A stretch of 64,000 nt of DNA from Lanius collurio. Its lineage: Eukaryota > Chordata > Aves > Passeriformes > Laniidae. The DNA lies in NCBI GenBank assembly GCA_020086605.1, contig JACBWW010000021.1, forward strand, positions 1,830,209 to 1,894,208, given 5' to 3'. Position numbers and translations under genes: made by a program. The number at the start of each line of letters is the position of its first letter. The stretch's first letter is position 1. Shown piece after piece: positions 11,486 through 24,414 of the stretch. The notes under the pieces are model-generated. The model was given only the letters and a program-made list of their open reading frames with translations, ran no database searches and was not told the origin of the DNA.

Positions 11486-14400
11486 GTTCTGTTCTATAAG
11501 GTGCACGGCCTGAGGTATGACCTAGGGGGGTTTTTTAGAGTTACCTGGCTTCAAATTTAGCTTGTTACTGAATTTTCTACTTTATGGCTGTAACTTTTAA
11601 GTGGTAATAAAAGTACAGATGTTGTGTTACAGCTTTACCAGACAATACAGAATAACAGTTTTATCACTCAGCAATTTGCAATACCAAAATGCAGTTCCTT
11701 TTCAAATAAGGCGAATGAAGTCCACCAGCACAAAAGTGGGGATTTTTTTAGTCTAAGGAACTGTGACAACTCCTGAATATTATTAGGAGTTTTAGACCTT
11801 TTTCTCTTACCATAACTAATGTGAGAAACACAATTTTGCCATGGGTTTTGCTTGTTGTGTGACCTTTGTGTAGACACAGAAAACACAGAAAGCATCTATC
11901 TCAATACATTTTATGTGGCACTGCACTATTTAATGGAAGAATATTTTAGAAACTGAGAGTTTTGTATGGATTTTCAGATGAGGTACTTTAAATATTCATA
12001 TCAAAGATGTCTTGGTGGTCACTAATCTCCATGGCAGAACGCCATTCTTTACCCTTTGTTGGTTTTCACCCTGTTTATGCAAGAGGGAAAAAATCAGAAA
12101 GATCCAATTCTTCACAGCATCAGAAACTACACTCCATGGAATTAGTTTGCATTTCTAACTGCGCAGCTACAAGCAGCATTAGGTCATAGATACCAAAATG
12201 TGAATTAAATGGCTGCAAATGTTACCTTGACACAAAATCATAGATCTTCCTTACATAGTCCTCATCCTTCAAGCTTGTCATATTTGATCTATTAGACAAG
12301 TAACATTCCCAACATATATTTTACAAGTTGTACAGAAACCATACATTTATATAATTTTCTAACAAGCATTGTACAAACGGAGAAAAATTAACTGGGAAAA
12401 GAATATTTAATTTTGTTTCATACAATATACAAACCTTTAAACACATCTAGGAATTACTTGTACAAATTTAAGGAGCTTTTAAAAAGGTGGTCATGTTAAC
12501 ATGCTTCACATTAGCCAAAGGGTCCTTTTGTTTACTCTCCACCCTCTGCCACAATGTATAATGAAGACAATTCATTAAATTAAAGCAGCAGTTTGACTGC
12601 AGTTGCTGTCTCTTCTAACCAATGCATACCTTTAATCCTCGTGTCGTGCCCCACCCATCGAGTGAGAACGAGTAAGAAACCTCAATTAGATGTGCTTTTC
12701 TCATTTTCCCCTTGTACCAGCATCACTTCACTGCCTTCTCCAAGCAGTATGAACCAGAGTTTAACTGAAACCACCAGTTCTTACCTGTGTGGATTCTGTT
12801 AGTGGTATATTTAGTCTTTCAGAAGCAAGAAAAAAATATACCAACGAGATTAAATACGGTAAAATAAACATGTTTGTACACTTTTGGGTGTCTGCTTTCC
12901 CTTTAGCACTGTTATTATTGGCTTTACACCTTGTTCCTTTGCAAGATAATAGTGGAGTTCTCTCTTCATTTATGGGTTGACAGCCATTCATTGACTCTTT
13001 GAACAGTGTAATTCTGTGCAAAAATGTGCTCATTTCTTTGTTTTAGTTGCCATGCCCACAGCAAATGTGGCAGCCTTTAAATTTTCTTATCTCTAGCTGC
13101 CAAGATAAATACTTCAGTAAGGATGATTTCATCTGTTAGGGAGTCAGGATACATAGCAGTTATCACACGTGTGAGGACGCATAAGGACCACTATAAGCAT
13201 GTTTGCAATGCAGCCTCTTGGCCTACTGAAAAATAATTGATCACTAATGCAACTCCAGCACTCAGATCTCAAAAGCTTTGCTTACAACAAGGGTAGTTTT
13301 AAGTGGCTTGCAGTGAAGTGTACATGTTGAATGCAGAGGAAAACTGGAGTAGAAGCTCTGGGTATAATTTTCCTTTTTGGTTTGCTTTTTCAGTAAGATT
13401 TCTTCAGTACAAATCACTTGATTTGGAACCAGAGTCTCACCTCTTGGTCCCATCCTTCCTCAGATGAGAGTAATTTAGATGGTAGCTAATATAAATCCTA
13501 CAGGCATGTTCATAATGGGTGCAATCAGTGCAGAACAGGAGCTTGTGATTTAGCACTGTTTATTAGAAATTTCTATTTAATATAGCACATCATCATCTTT
13601 GCTACAACAGAGGTATTTCACACAGCATCCTCTTCGGGGATATGTGTAGTCATCCATCTATGCTATAGGCTCTACCTGAGAGCATTTGAGTTTAGAATTT
13701 GGTCCTGAATTGGTATCTTACATATATATTAAGAATTTACCATGGGAGCAGGGAAGTCTGCCCAAAGAGTTCTTTTGTTCTGCTGTATTCCTCAGAAATA
13801 AAATTGGTTGTGTTAAATATTTGAAAACATTGAAAACATGGCTTTGCCATGAGTATGTATTATGATATGGTCTAATGATGCAGTAGCAGCATTTTTCCTT
13901 GTGATCACAGCTTCCTTCAAAATCACCAGATGCACATCAGCAGTGGATCAAGTGAAGCAGACTGTTTGTTGCCTTAGCTGACTTCCACATTTGCTGTAGA
14001 AATTGGAGAGCATGGAATGAAGAAGGGCTGATGCTGTACAAGTGGAATGAATGCTGACCTGAAGAACTATAATTCAGTCTTTGCCAGACGATTCTTGCAT
14101 GTCACCTGGCAAATGATTTAAACCAATTTCTTTACAAAGCAGACCTGTTTGCTAGTTTGAAGGCTAATGTCTTTCTCAACTACAGCTGTGAAAAGAGGCC
14201 AGCTCTGTTCAGGGCACACACATTGGACTTTTCCTATCTCTATGGATACACATCCATCCTCCACGTCTAGATTAAATGCATAAAGATAGAAAGACTATCA
14301 TCTCCCACAGCATGGTTCTTCAGAATTGAGATTGGCACTCAGCTGAAATGAGTATTAGCAAGTCTTTTGCTCTGAGCACTGGGTTAAACCCCAAGTGCCA

Positions 14401-14706
14401 GCTGAGGTCCACACAGCCTCTCTGAACACACTACATACCAATCCAGACCTAGTGACAACTTGGTATAGTGGGTTTTCACCTCTCACTTCCCAAAGGAATG
14501 GCACTGATGGTATGATGGCAATAGTGATGGAGACCACAGAAGCCCACCACAAGGCAGTGAGTTCTTTACTCGGTGCAGATGCAACTGAAGCAGATACTGG
14601 CAGGCAAAAATATCAATAGAAAGCATCAAAATATAGGTAATTTCTAACACAAAGTCTCAGTTTAACAAAACCTCTAATGAGGGTTGGCCAAGAAGTTCTG
14701 CGAGTT
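11486..14706. other. Intergenic, no gene recognised
   Basis: AT-rich sequence between the divergent USP3 and CA12 genes. I see only short open frames and no recognisable exon, RNA gene or transposon. Confidence 0.6.
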
Positions 14707-15312
14707 CTATGCCATCTGCAGTGGACAGCAGCTTAGCTGCAGGCAGCTGTGTATGAAACGACACCAGAGCACATTAAATACCACAAGCACACTTCTGCTG
14801 CCACATTGTCTCATTAACAAATCTACTTCCATTTCCTGTTTAACACCTCTGAAAAAAAAGCTCAAACACTTTTTCAGTGTTTGATCATAGGAACACAAGC
14901 ACGTCCCTTTCCAAGGTTCAAGATCTTCTCTAAAGGACAAGATCTCCAAGATGAAGGACAAGGAATATAAAAGTAGGCAAATCCCCAGAGCAAGCATCCG
15001 TGACAGAATTCGGAGCATGGGATTAAAAGGTGAACGGGCAGGACGCCCTCCCAGCACGGCCAGGACACTGCCGAGCACACCCCTTGAGGGGGCGGTGTGA
15101 CACAAGGCACCGAGCAAAGGATCGGGGGGCCGAAGGACGAGTTCTGCACGCTCCCTGCTTGCACCAGCACTGCAAGAAATTCCCGGGACATCTCCTGCCA
15201 TGGGATTTATGGCTCTCTTATGGCTCTCTCCAGTAATATGGAGGCGTCCCTCATTTCTTAATGGGTTGCTTCCTGTGGGAAATAAAGTTGACTTTGGCAA
15301 TACAAATGGCAT
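14707..15312 (-). other. 201-codon open frame of unknown status overlapping a CpG-dense patch
   Basis: This minus-strand frame is open for 201 codons from an ATG at 15,312, unusually long for this AT-rich intergenic region. It has one hydrophobic stretch near residues 108-126 (LALGICLLLYSLSFILEIL), with no signal peptide and no domain I recognise. Its GC-rich middle (about 15,030-15,190) lowers stop-codon frequency, which may explain the length by chance. It could also be part of a lncRNA or the relic of a mobile element. I do not call it a protein-coding gene. Confidence 0.2.
15030..15190. promoter_or_regulatory. Isolated CpG-dense patch with a GC-box/CTCF-like core
   Basis: About 160 bases rich in CpG stand alone in AT-rich intergenic DNA. 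At 15,081-15,098 the plus strand reads CCCCTTGAGGGGGCGGTG. This contains the AGGGGGCG core seen in many CTCF sites and also a GC box. The composition and motif are visible; regulatory function is inferred. Alternatives are a GC-rich transposon remnant or an enhancer of USP3 or CA12. Confidence 0.35.
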
Positions 15313-18300
15313 TGGGCTGATTCAGATTCCATCAGAACAGATGAATGTGTTTATTTTTTAAAGTATAATTCAAATATGTATCTGAGATCTGATTTCTTTA
15401 ATTTCTAAGAGCCTGTAATAATTTTACATCACTTTTCCAAGGATTCCAGAAGCTTTAATTCTGCCCCAAACTTCACCTGTTCTGCACTTTCCTAGGTTGG
15501 ACACAATGTAAGGGGATATATAAAGGTGAATGTGAGTAATCTCTGTGATGGTTTTTTTTGAACAAATCAATGAAGATGAGACAAACAAATGGTACAAATA
15601 AATGGAATGGTTTTCATAAGGTATTATTCATACAGACAAAGAGTTATTTTTAATTCATGCTTTAAACAAATGCCTGAAAGTTCTCATATGTCTGCAGCTT
15701 TCAACAGCAGCTTCATCAATTGTTTACTGTCCTCCAGAGCCTGTTCAATAATGCACTAGGGTGACACCCAGCAATATTAATTCATGTCACTGGCATTTAG
15801 CTTTTACTGTATTTGTTACATAAAATTTATATTATATTATTTCCAAATGCAGTCTGGAAAAGAATTATTCTGTACTTCTGCTTAAGCTGCTTTAAAGATC
15901 AGCAGACTTTGTTTCACCCCATCAGAACAGAACGTTTTATAGCCTGGATAATTCATTTCTCTTCATCACAACTGAACAAGGCTTACTCACTAATTTTTTG
16001 GCAAATGAGGGAACTACAGGTATATTTTTTTAAAAATAATAGGCAGCTCACCTTACATACTATATCAGAGCACAGAAAAGAACTTCCAAGCATCCTGTTG
16101 AAAGAAATAGTACTTATTTGCCTGGAAAATATCATAGTTGGGACCAGCTTATCCATTTGATCAAGGAAGGGAAAACTTCAAAAGCACTCAAGTAACTCCA
16201 GAACCTAAAACTCACTAATACTATTTCTTGTGTCACAAAGAGTAAACCCATAGCTGTTCCTAAGCTGCAAGTACTGCATGTTTAAATGACATTCAGGTTT
16301 TCAATTTCCCCGCTATGATTAGTTAACAAATCAACAGACAATAATCAAGACACAAAAAACATAGGAAATATTACTCTGGTAATAATCTGTGAGGATTAGG
16401 AAGATAATGAAATGGTATAGAATTATACTATTTCAGATAAAATTTAAGAATCAGAATGCAAAATCTACTTGCCAGTGAAAAGAACATGTAAGAAACTATT
16501 ATAAAAGAAATATTTAAATTAAGTTCTGAACTCCTATCTCAAACACTTACAAATGGAAAGTCCCAAGATTAACTGGGTGATCTAAAATGAATTTTTTCAC
16601 CTCTAACCTGTTATAATATCTAAATGTACATACTAATTACATCTGTAGAATATTACTACAGTAAAAGTATCATATGTATCTGTGAACTGTAACTCTACAC
16701 AGATTATATCACTTTTCCTGCTACATTAAACAAGATTGTTGATAGTCAAAACACTGTACAAGCTATTTCTGCTTCTTTGTTTGCTGTAAGCTACAAAGGC
16801 ATCCCACCTGTCTCTCTGCTGCACGTACTTGCTACCAGGTTTGTACAAGGAATTTTGTGCTGTACTGCACACATATCTTGGTTCTACTTTACTGTCCACA
16901 AAGAACTGTAAATGCTAACACAAAAGGTGCCAGTGTCTCAGAGCATTTTGGTTCTGAAGTGTTTTGACTCCAAAGCAAAGTATCCCTGGAAAAACTTGCC
17001 ATTATACACAAAGACAGTATATACACTTCACTGATAACCAAGTTGAACCATATTTGTGGTACCAAAATGGCACATTTTATCCTGTTTGGAGATCAGCTCA
17101 TTACCAGGGAAATAGGGATTTTCTTTCCATGTCTCTAGGATTACATTATTTCTTATTATGTTACTCTTCAGGCTAGTTATTCACAATGTTGAGCAGCAAT
17201 CTGAATTGTGAAATAGGAGACCATTGGTCCAAATTTCCTTTCCTCACTCCCTTCACTCAACATCTATGAATTCAAGGACTGAACAAGGTCTTCTGAAATG
17301 TTTCTGCTCTAGCTGGAACTTGAAACAGCAAAATTTCAAGGGAGAGGAAGATGTTCAGCTCGTTCTGAAATAAGAAGCTGCCAGGAGGCCCTGTGAGCAG
17401 AACTAAGTATTTGAAAGAAGTCTTGCCAAGCTCCAAACACTCCCAAGTTACTGGGCTGCTGATCAGTCTGACCCCTAAGATCCTGCCTCCTTCTTCCTGA
17501 GCATCACCCATAGCCAGAACCAGCCTGGCTGGCTGGGGTTTGGGCACTGGCACTTGTGCTGCCAGCAGGCTGCTGTTCCAGGCAGCTCTTTTGCCAATGT
17601 CCAGAGTCACTCCTGGCTGTTCCTACAGAGAGAACTGTCCATCACCTTGTCATGGGAAAAGGAGCAGATACTATTGAAAGTTCTGTACAAGCATGAGCAA
17701 TATTAAATCACAAGGTACCTGTGTACAAGGGACATAAGATTTAGGACTACCTGCAAACTTCTTCCTGCAAGGATGTGCACTGTGTATTATTTATATCTGT
17801 TGTTGGCACATGCTACTTAAGAGTGTTTACAAATCATTCTTTTCTCAGAGACATCTACAAACATTTCAGTAGTTTGAGGTTGTATTTACTCAACTGACTA
17901 CAAGTTGTACAGGGTTGTGAAGACGTGTCACTAAGGGCTGAAAAGTAGAATTAAAAAATACATCTGACTTGCCATCACCTGAACAGATTTGTGCAGATAA
18001 TGTGGAAAAACTCTTCAGGCATTGCCTGTCTGAAAAAGTCATTCCCATTCACCTCTGTAGGCAAGCAGTAGCAGCAGTTCTTGGTTCTGTAACAGGCCGA
18101 TCTGCAGCGCTGGGCTATGCAGGTCCCTTGGACCCTGTGCTATGACAATGTGGTTATCACTGTGGATGATACATCCACCACATTGCAGCTCTGGGCACAC
18201 GACTGCTGCAGCCAACCAGCTGGTGTGACAGCTCCAACAGCTCCATGTCCCAGGGCTGCCTGGAAAAGCCCCTTGTGGGGAGGTTTCAAACCAGCAGCCA

Positions 18301-20832
18301 GTACATGACCTTCCCAAAGGGAACACGGGCCAGCAGATGTGGACTCCCTGCATTCCTCAATGACAATATTTTGAAAGATTTTGGGAACATATTATTGAAG
18401 TGTAAGCATTATACATTTAATTTAAAACTTTTTCATGCCTTCATGCAAAAAACTGGCCCCCATTTCTCTCTCTCTCTCCCCACTCCTAACTCCCTGGCTT
18501 TTGCAGCCAGTATTAAGGATTTACATTTCTGGAAAACTACAACACTGACTTCTTTCACATTGGCTTTTAAAGGCAACATATGACTGGAAAGGTGTTTACC
18601 AGCCAGACAAACCAAGCAAGCTTTTTATGTCTCCAAAGATAATAAAAGAGTGCTTGGAGCACAGCTTGCCTTGAGTTTCTGCATGAAGCTCCACAAAAGG
18701 AGATGGCTATTTTAATCATCCTGTAGTTTCTTAAGCATAGGTTCTCCTGTTGATTTAGAACAGGCTCAACCCAGAACACTAAGCCATAAATACATTTGGA
18801 GCTGAGGCTGAAGCAGAATTAATATTCATCTCTCTAGTTTTATTTTTAAATATACCTTTAGATCTCTTGATGTGTAGCAGAGTCAGTGAGTCACTCCAGA
18901 CAATTTAAAGATATTTTGGAAAAAGCTGTAAAGTGAGTTCTTGGGTTTGTTTTTCTTTCTTCCTTTTTTTTTTTTTCCCTCCAGTAAAAGGCAGACGGCT
19001 TCATTAGTTAGGGTTTTTTGTAATAGAAAAACTAGAGTTGCATAGGAGTTAATAAGCACATAACATCCCTCAGTGACATAGACACTCCAAGAGAAATGGA
19101 AGGACTTCTGGTTGGACTCTAGCCAGCCATTCTGTGTTGATAAAGCTGGTGGAGTAGTGACAAGGGGCCTCTGCATCCTGTGCAGCAGCAACTGCAGTGA
19201 ACTTCAATGCTCAGAGCAAAGGGCACAACTGGAAGGAGGAAACTGGCCATTTTTCCAAACTTCCCCAGTTCATATTCCCTTATGGGTCTGGCTGGCTGCA
19301 ATGTGGAAATTATGCAGCACCTACAGATTTTTGCAGAGGTACAGGGACAGAAATAAAGCAGAAGGAAGCAATTCCCAGAGTGAGAAACAGATAGCCAGCA
19401 TGGGGACTCCCAGCACTTCGCCCAGCTCACTCTCTTCTAGCCTGCCAGCTTAGAACTCAGACAAGGCCAGAACTGACAATGTAATGCCTCTGTCTTCTCT
19501 ATAGCAAGGCTTTAGTCTGGCTACTCTCAGCTCCAGCCAACACCATGACCATGTGTGGTGAATGAAGCAGACAGCAGAGGCCAGCAATAAAAATGATCCT
19601 GTTATTCTGAGGAGTATTTCTGGCAGGATCCAGGGATGCAAAGCAACGAGGAGAAAGCTGTGTTCCATCTTTAGCGGAATGCCTCACTTTGCTGTACCCT
19701 GTTTCGTGACTTGTTTGCTTGAGCCTTTTTTAACCACACTTTTGGGCTTTTCAGTGTGTGCAGACAGGACAAATATAGTGACTCACAAGCATATACCTAT
19801 TATTTAGTTGTTATATAAAGTCCACCTGAGCACACCATGAATTCACATTTTAGGTTTGCTGGAAAATTCTGCTGGAAATTTGTTCTGGGTTGTCGCCACC
19901 TTGCAAAGATCCTTTCTCATTCCCCCCCACCACAGGCAAATCCTCAACTTGTTTTTAAATTACTATATAGAAGCCCAGTTAGTCACAGCAGTGACCACAA
20001 AAAAACGTGGTCAATTTTTTGCCTTTGAAATTCTTATTTCATGCAACTTTCCAAGGTAACCTTTCCTAACATAGGATACCATTTGTGCTTTTCATGTGGT
20101 GGCAGGGTCAGCATCCTGGTAAGGTGACAAAGAAATTTGTTGGAGCCTATTTTAGATAACAGATCTTCTTGCACATCATTCATGCAGTCATCACTATGAA
20201 CAACACAGCCCACTCCCCTGAGTGGGCCCCAGGAACCCACTTACATCAGAGGTGACTCTCCTGCCCTCATCAACAGAATGAGCCATGCCCTTGCAGAGCA
20301 TGCAGCAACCATGCCCTACAGGCCAAAGCAGCATATCCACCTCATCCCTGTGACTGAGAACCTCTGTTAAGTCATAATCTATTAGCACCAAAAAGCTTAA
20401 TTACCTTTGTGTATAATCAGTTTGTAATTCACTACATATATTCCCCACGTGCAACTAAGTAGATATTTAGCAGGTCTTTTTCCCAGAAACTGAATGCAGT
20501 TCCTTGAAATTAACTGGCAATATATTTGTACTTTGGATTCACCTGCATGCCAAAATTAGCAATATTTCTCAGTGTAATATAGTTACAGACACTGTAAATA
20601 CAGTATTCAGTCTGCTTCTTTTATGGTTGCTGCTTAACCTATTCTAAGCATCATAGTTTAGTCTACTGTTTAAACAAAATTTGGGTTTTCCCAACAGCTG
20701 GGACCTGAAGTCAAGTTGCTTTACAGTCATGTTTTACTGCAATAGGTAAACTTCAGCCCAGAAATGCAAGAGAAATTAATCCTTCTGAAGACACACACTG
20801 AACAAAATCAATATATGTACTCAGAGGGACTT
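15313..20832. other. Intergenic, no gene recognised
   Basis: Mostly AT-rich sequence. Short simple tracts occur near 18,465 (TC repeat) and 18,964-18,976 (poly T). Open frames of up to about 115 codons (for example 17,272-17,610 minus and 19,112-19,453 plus) have no domain that I recognise and lack exon-like context. Confidence 0.6.
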
Positions 20833-21580
20833 CTAGTAAGATGACATCTGTGCCTGATGTGATCTTGAGCGCTCTGCGCGCAGATTATTTTCTTCAATCT
20901 CATCTGGCTGACCCTCTGGATCCAGGACCTCACACCTATTCTGAAGTAGCACCTGGGTAGGTGATGGGGTTCAGGAGGAATTTTTATTGACTCCCTGAGT
21001 AGGGACCCATTTCCACTCTCCTTCTTCTACTAGGTCTCCTCCTTCTGCCTGATGGCAGGAGGCATGGGAGTCCCCTGACTCCTGGTGGGCTTCTCTCACA
21101 GATGGAACTCCAGCAGTCTGTTTCCCTTTCACTTTCCCTCATACTCCTTAGTCCTTCTACATCCTCCTTAAGCTCAGCCACTAAGCAGAGGAGACCATTC
21201 ACCTGTTCACACCACACACAGGAATCTTCTGCACCACCTCCTGGTACTACTGACAGGCTCAAACACTGTACAGGAAGGGGTCTAGACAGATGTGGCCTTC
21301 TTAGGGGGTTCTTTTGGGGTTGGTACACTTTCACTAGCTATAGCTTTTAATCGTTTGGAGACCACTGCTGAAAAAAACCAAAACCCAACTAACCAACCTC
21401 CACACAAAATAAAAATCCCACTAGCAGGAGGATGACTGCAACCCTGCCTGCTTGAACTGCCATGCAAACCACCGTACCACACCCCAGCCCACCACGCTCC
21501 CTTGAGCCTTCTTTTAATCGCACCTGCAAGGGCCGGAGGAAGCCCCACCCTGCACCTGAATGGCTGGCGAGAGGACCTTA
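20833..21580 (-). mobile_element. CR1-type LINE relic: 5' part with ORF1 remnants
   Basis: The minus strand encodes pieces that resemble the ORF1 protein of avian CR1 elements as I know it. A Cys-containing coiled-coil-like part reads CVWCEQVNGLLCLVAELKED (about 21,220-21,160), followed by an Arg-rich stretch. In another frame a segment contains LLQNRCEVLDPEGQPDEIEE (about 20,950-20,890) and ends at a stop at 20,833-20,835. A stop and frame change between the pieces show that the copy is dead. Unusually for CR1, the 5' part is kept while the rest of ORF1, the reverse transcriptase and the 3' end are absent. The right boundary is approximate. Assignment to CR1 rather than another retroelement is by recollection of the family and is not certain. 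Confidence 0.6.
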
Positions 21581-24149
21581 TTTTCCGTTTTATTACAGCT
21601 TCATCTTTGAAGTTAAACACACCAGGAAGAGGAAGTGAGTATGGTCAGTCAAGTGCTTACAGAATTTGCAAGTGAAAACTCCAAATGTACTCTCTAATGA
21701 GAATGCCTCATCTCACCCGTTTGCCTTGAAGTTGTCCTGTACACTTTCCATTACCACATCAGTCTGTGCATTACTACTGCCTTGGCAAAACCCCACTAAA
21801 GTTAGGGGACAGCGCAAATTAAAGACTGATAAACCCACACTGCAGAATTTTAGCCTGACCTTTCATACTTGGGATGCAAATCTTCTACTTCTCATAAGCT
21901 GTCCCAGAACATGAAAATGCTGCTCTGTCTCTGCCTTGGCCTGGTGCAGGAATGAAAACCAACTGCTAGCAACCTAAAATTTCTTAGCAGCAGAATAAAA
22001 TGCAATCCCTATGATGTTCGTGCAGAACACAGGCAGGTAACTGTGCCAGGGAGCCTCTTTCCTCTTTTTCGATGGCTTATATTTTGGAAGCAAAGAGCTT
22101 TCTGTTCAGGCAGCCTTGACAGCACAAGCACTGCCTGGAATTCCTCTCATAGATGTGAAGCCAAACTGGCTTTTGCTGTAGCAGGAACTGGGGGAGGAGA
22201 GGTGCAGGTTGTGAAGATGCAAAAATGGCCTGAGGGAGATTCTAAGAATCAGAGCACACTTCATCATGGTGACTGTTACAAGAACACTGGCAGAAAAGAT
22301 GAAGGAAGGAGATAGGAAAACACAGTTTGGCAGATAGCTCAGTCCATATGCTCCTACACACCAGGTTTTTTTTTCTTGTAGAGGAGGTAATTTTCAGCTG
22401 TTGATACCAACCTTAGCAGCTTGTCAGACAGGCTGCCAGCTATGTGAAGGCTGATGACAAAACCACTTATTCTACAGAAACCTACAAAATGATGCTTCCA
22501 AATTTCCATCAGGTTAGGAAGGTCCTGCATGCAGCAACAGCTGTGTGCTGGTAGCCCATATGCTTAACACGCTCAGCATGCCTTCTGTACAAATGTGGTA
22601 GACAGTGGCCCTCTGCTTTGGACAATGGCACTTGAAAAGTCATGTTAAAAACATTTTCTCTGTAGCTTACACCCTCTTCCTCTTGATTACATCTGTCTGA
22701 ACCAAAACAAGCAGAACTATAATCTAGGTTTACCAATGCTAAGGAGAAGTATGAGAGGAAGTGTTCTTAACTACAGCTGCTTTCTAAAAGGCCACAGGAC
22801 ATTAATTAGTTGCTGCTGCTCTTTGCAGCCTCCCTCCACCTGGACTGGGAGGACTGGGCTATGGATGAACAGCAGCAATAGACCAGAATTCTGCTTTACA
22901 GCAGGGCCCTACCTGGATCTTGTGGATGCAAAAAAGAATAAAGCAGAGAAATTCTTCAGCTGTCTCTCACAAGTATGCGAGAAATTCTTCTTTCACATGC
23001 ACCCTTAGGAAAACAGATAGGATGTCAAGTAAACTACTTTTCTGTCCTTGGACCTGTTGTTTTTCACTGCATTGTTTTGGGAACACTAAGACATGTTTTG
23101 GATATGGATGTCTTACTGTCCCACCTATCACCTTTGAGAGGTGGTGGGTCAAGAAGCCAATCATGAATTTTCTCTAGCAAACTGTTATAAAAGGTAGATT
23201 TTTCATTAAACTTGGCTTTGGCCATTTGTTCCTGACCTAAGTCTGCAGTGTCTTTTCACCACTGTCTGAGGTCTACAGTGACAGGGTCTAGGCAGAAGTG
23301 AGCCATGCTCCAGTCAACTTTCCTTCCCCCTTATCAACCTCATAAATGGTAGGAAAAACGGAACAAGTCTAATAACATTGAGCAATTAAACAGTAGTTGA
23401 TAAATAAAGATGTTGAAAATAAAGTTTCACCAATCAATACTAATACATGATAAAGCTGTTACTGGTATGTAGCAAGCGGTTAATAAAAATCATAAACAAT
23501 AATGTACTAAATAATGTAATAAAACCAATAGTCTCTTCAATCTCACCTTCTGCTTCTCAACTATCCTCACTTTAAGAGCTTATTGCTCAGTCACTGATTG
23601 ACGAGGACATTAACTTACACCCTGTGCTCCTCTTTATTCCTCTCCGTACATGTCCTGAATAATATCAGATTCTGGGACTGTTGCTTCATGAATTTTCACT
23701 CCTCCCTACCTCATGTGTCCTCCTGGTTCCAAGAGCCTTCAGTTCAAAAAGAATCTGTTCCTGACAAGTTGGAGGGTTTTTGTGGAAAGTGTCCACGGTC
23801 CCTTTCACAGAGTCTCACTTCTCCTCCCTTCCCTCCAATCCTCACAGTGGGCCATTATACTACATCAGACTGATCCAAAAACGGGAGCTGAGGGAGACAC
23901 TCTGAAACAGGCTAGAAAAACCCTACTGTGGTATGGGCCATAAGAGGACAGCTTTTTTAAGCATTTTTGTCTCTGCTAAATAATTTCTCAAATTCCATGT
24001 TTAAATTCCCTCTCTAAGTGCTGGAGTTTGCCCTGTGAGGACCTCACTAAAACTGAGGTAATGAAGACTATGATCAGTTTTCTGAGGGTGTTGTGACATA
24101 GAGGTAGGTCTGATTACATCATTTGTTTTGGGTTGAGTCTCAGGAGCTT
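21581..24149. other. Intergenic upstream region of CA12, no gene recognised
   Basis: AT-rich sequence immediately 5' of CA12, with no recognisable exon or repeat. It would be expected to hold proximal regulatory DNA of CA12, but I cannot point to a specific element before the TATA box. Confidence 0.5.
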
Positions 24150-24157
24150 TATAAAAA
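24150..24157 (+). promoter_or_regulatory. CA12: TATA box of CA12
   Basis: TATAAAAA lies 174 bases upstream of the CA12 start codon. A TATA box at this place predicts initiation near 24,175-24,190 and a 5' UTR of about 140 bases. That leader contains no ATG before the CA12 start, which supports the assignment. No CpG island surrounds it, in contrast to USP3, which suggests regulated rather than constitutive expression. Confidence 0.6.
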
Positions 24158-24226
24158 GCAGTCCTAAAGGCAAGGAGAGAGAAAAGGGGAGAGGAGGGCA
24201 GTAACTCATTAGCAGAAGCTCTGTAT

Positions 24227-24231
24227 ACGTG
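24227..24231 (+). promoter_or_regulatory. Possible hypoxia-response core in the CA12 leader
   Basis: ACGTG, the core of HIF binding sites, occurs in the predicted 5' UTR. CA12 is hypoxia-inducible in mammals, but a five-base motif occurs often by chance, so this is weak. Confidence 0.15.
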
Positions 24232-24323
24232 CATTCTGCTATTTGCCACATAGCTACAAGGGAATTTCCTCAGAGTGCAAAGAAACCTGTGAACTGCTGG
24301 AATATTACAAGTCTTTCCTTAGG

Positions 24324-24414
24324 ATGTCAGCCAAGAGCTTCAGTATGGTCACAGTGGCTACTGTGCTTATTTTCTCCCTAAAGATACAGCTCTCAGTGCA
24401 AGCGCCGTTGAATG
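24324..24414 (+). CDS. CA12: CA12 coding exon 1: signal peptide
   Basis: Encodes residues 1-30 plus the first base of codon 31. The start ATG is the first in the predicted leader, with A at -3. The hydrophobic run [11 protein letters not shown] near residues 9-19 and the small residues before APLNG form a signal peptide. A second in-frame ATG (codon 8, 24,345) could also give a working signal. The donor is GTAAAG. Confidence 0.9.
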
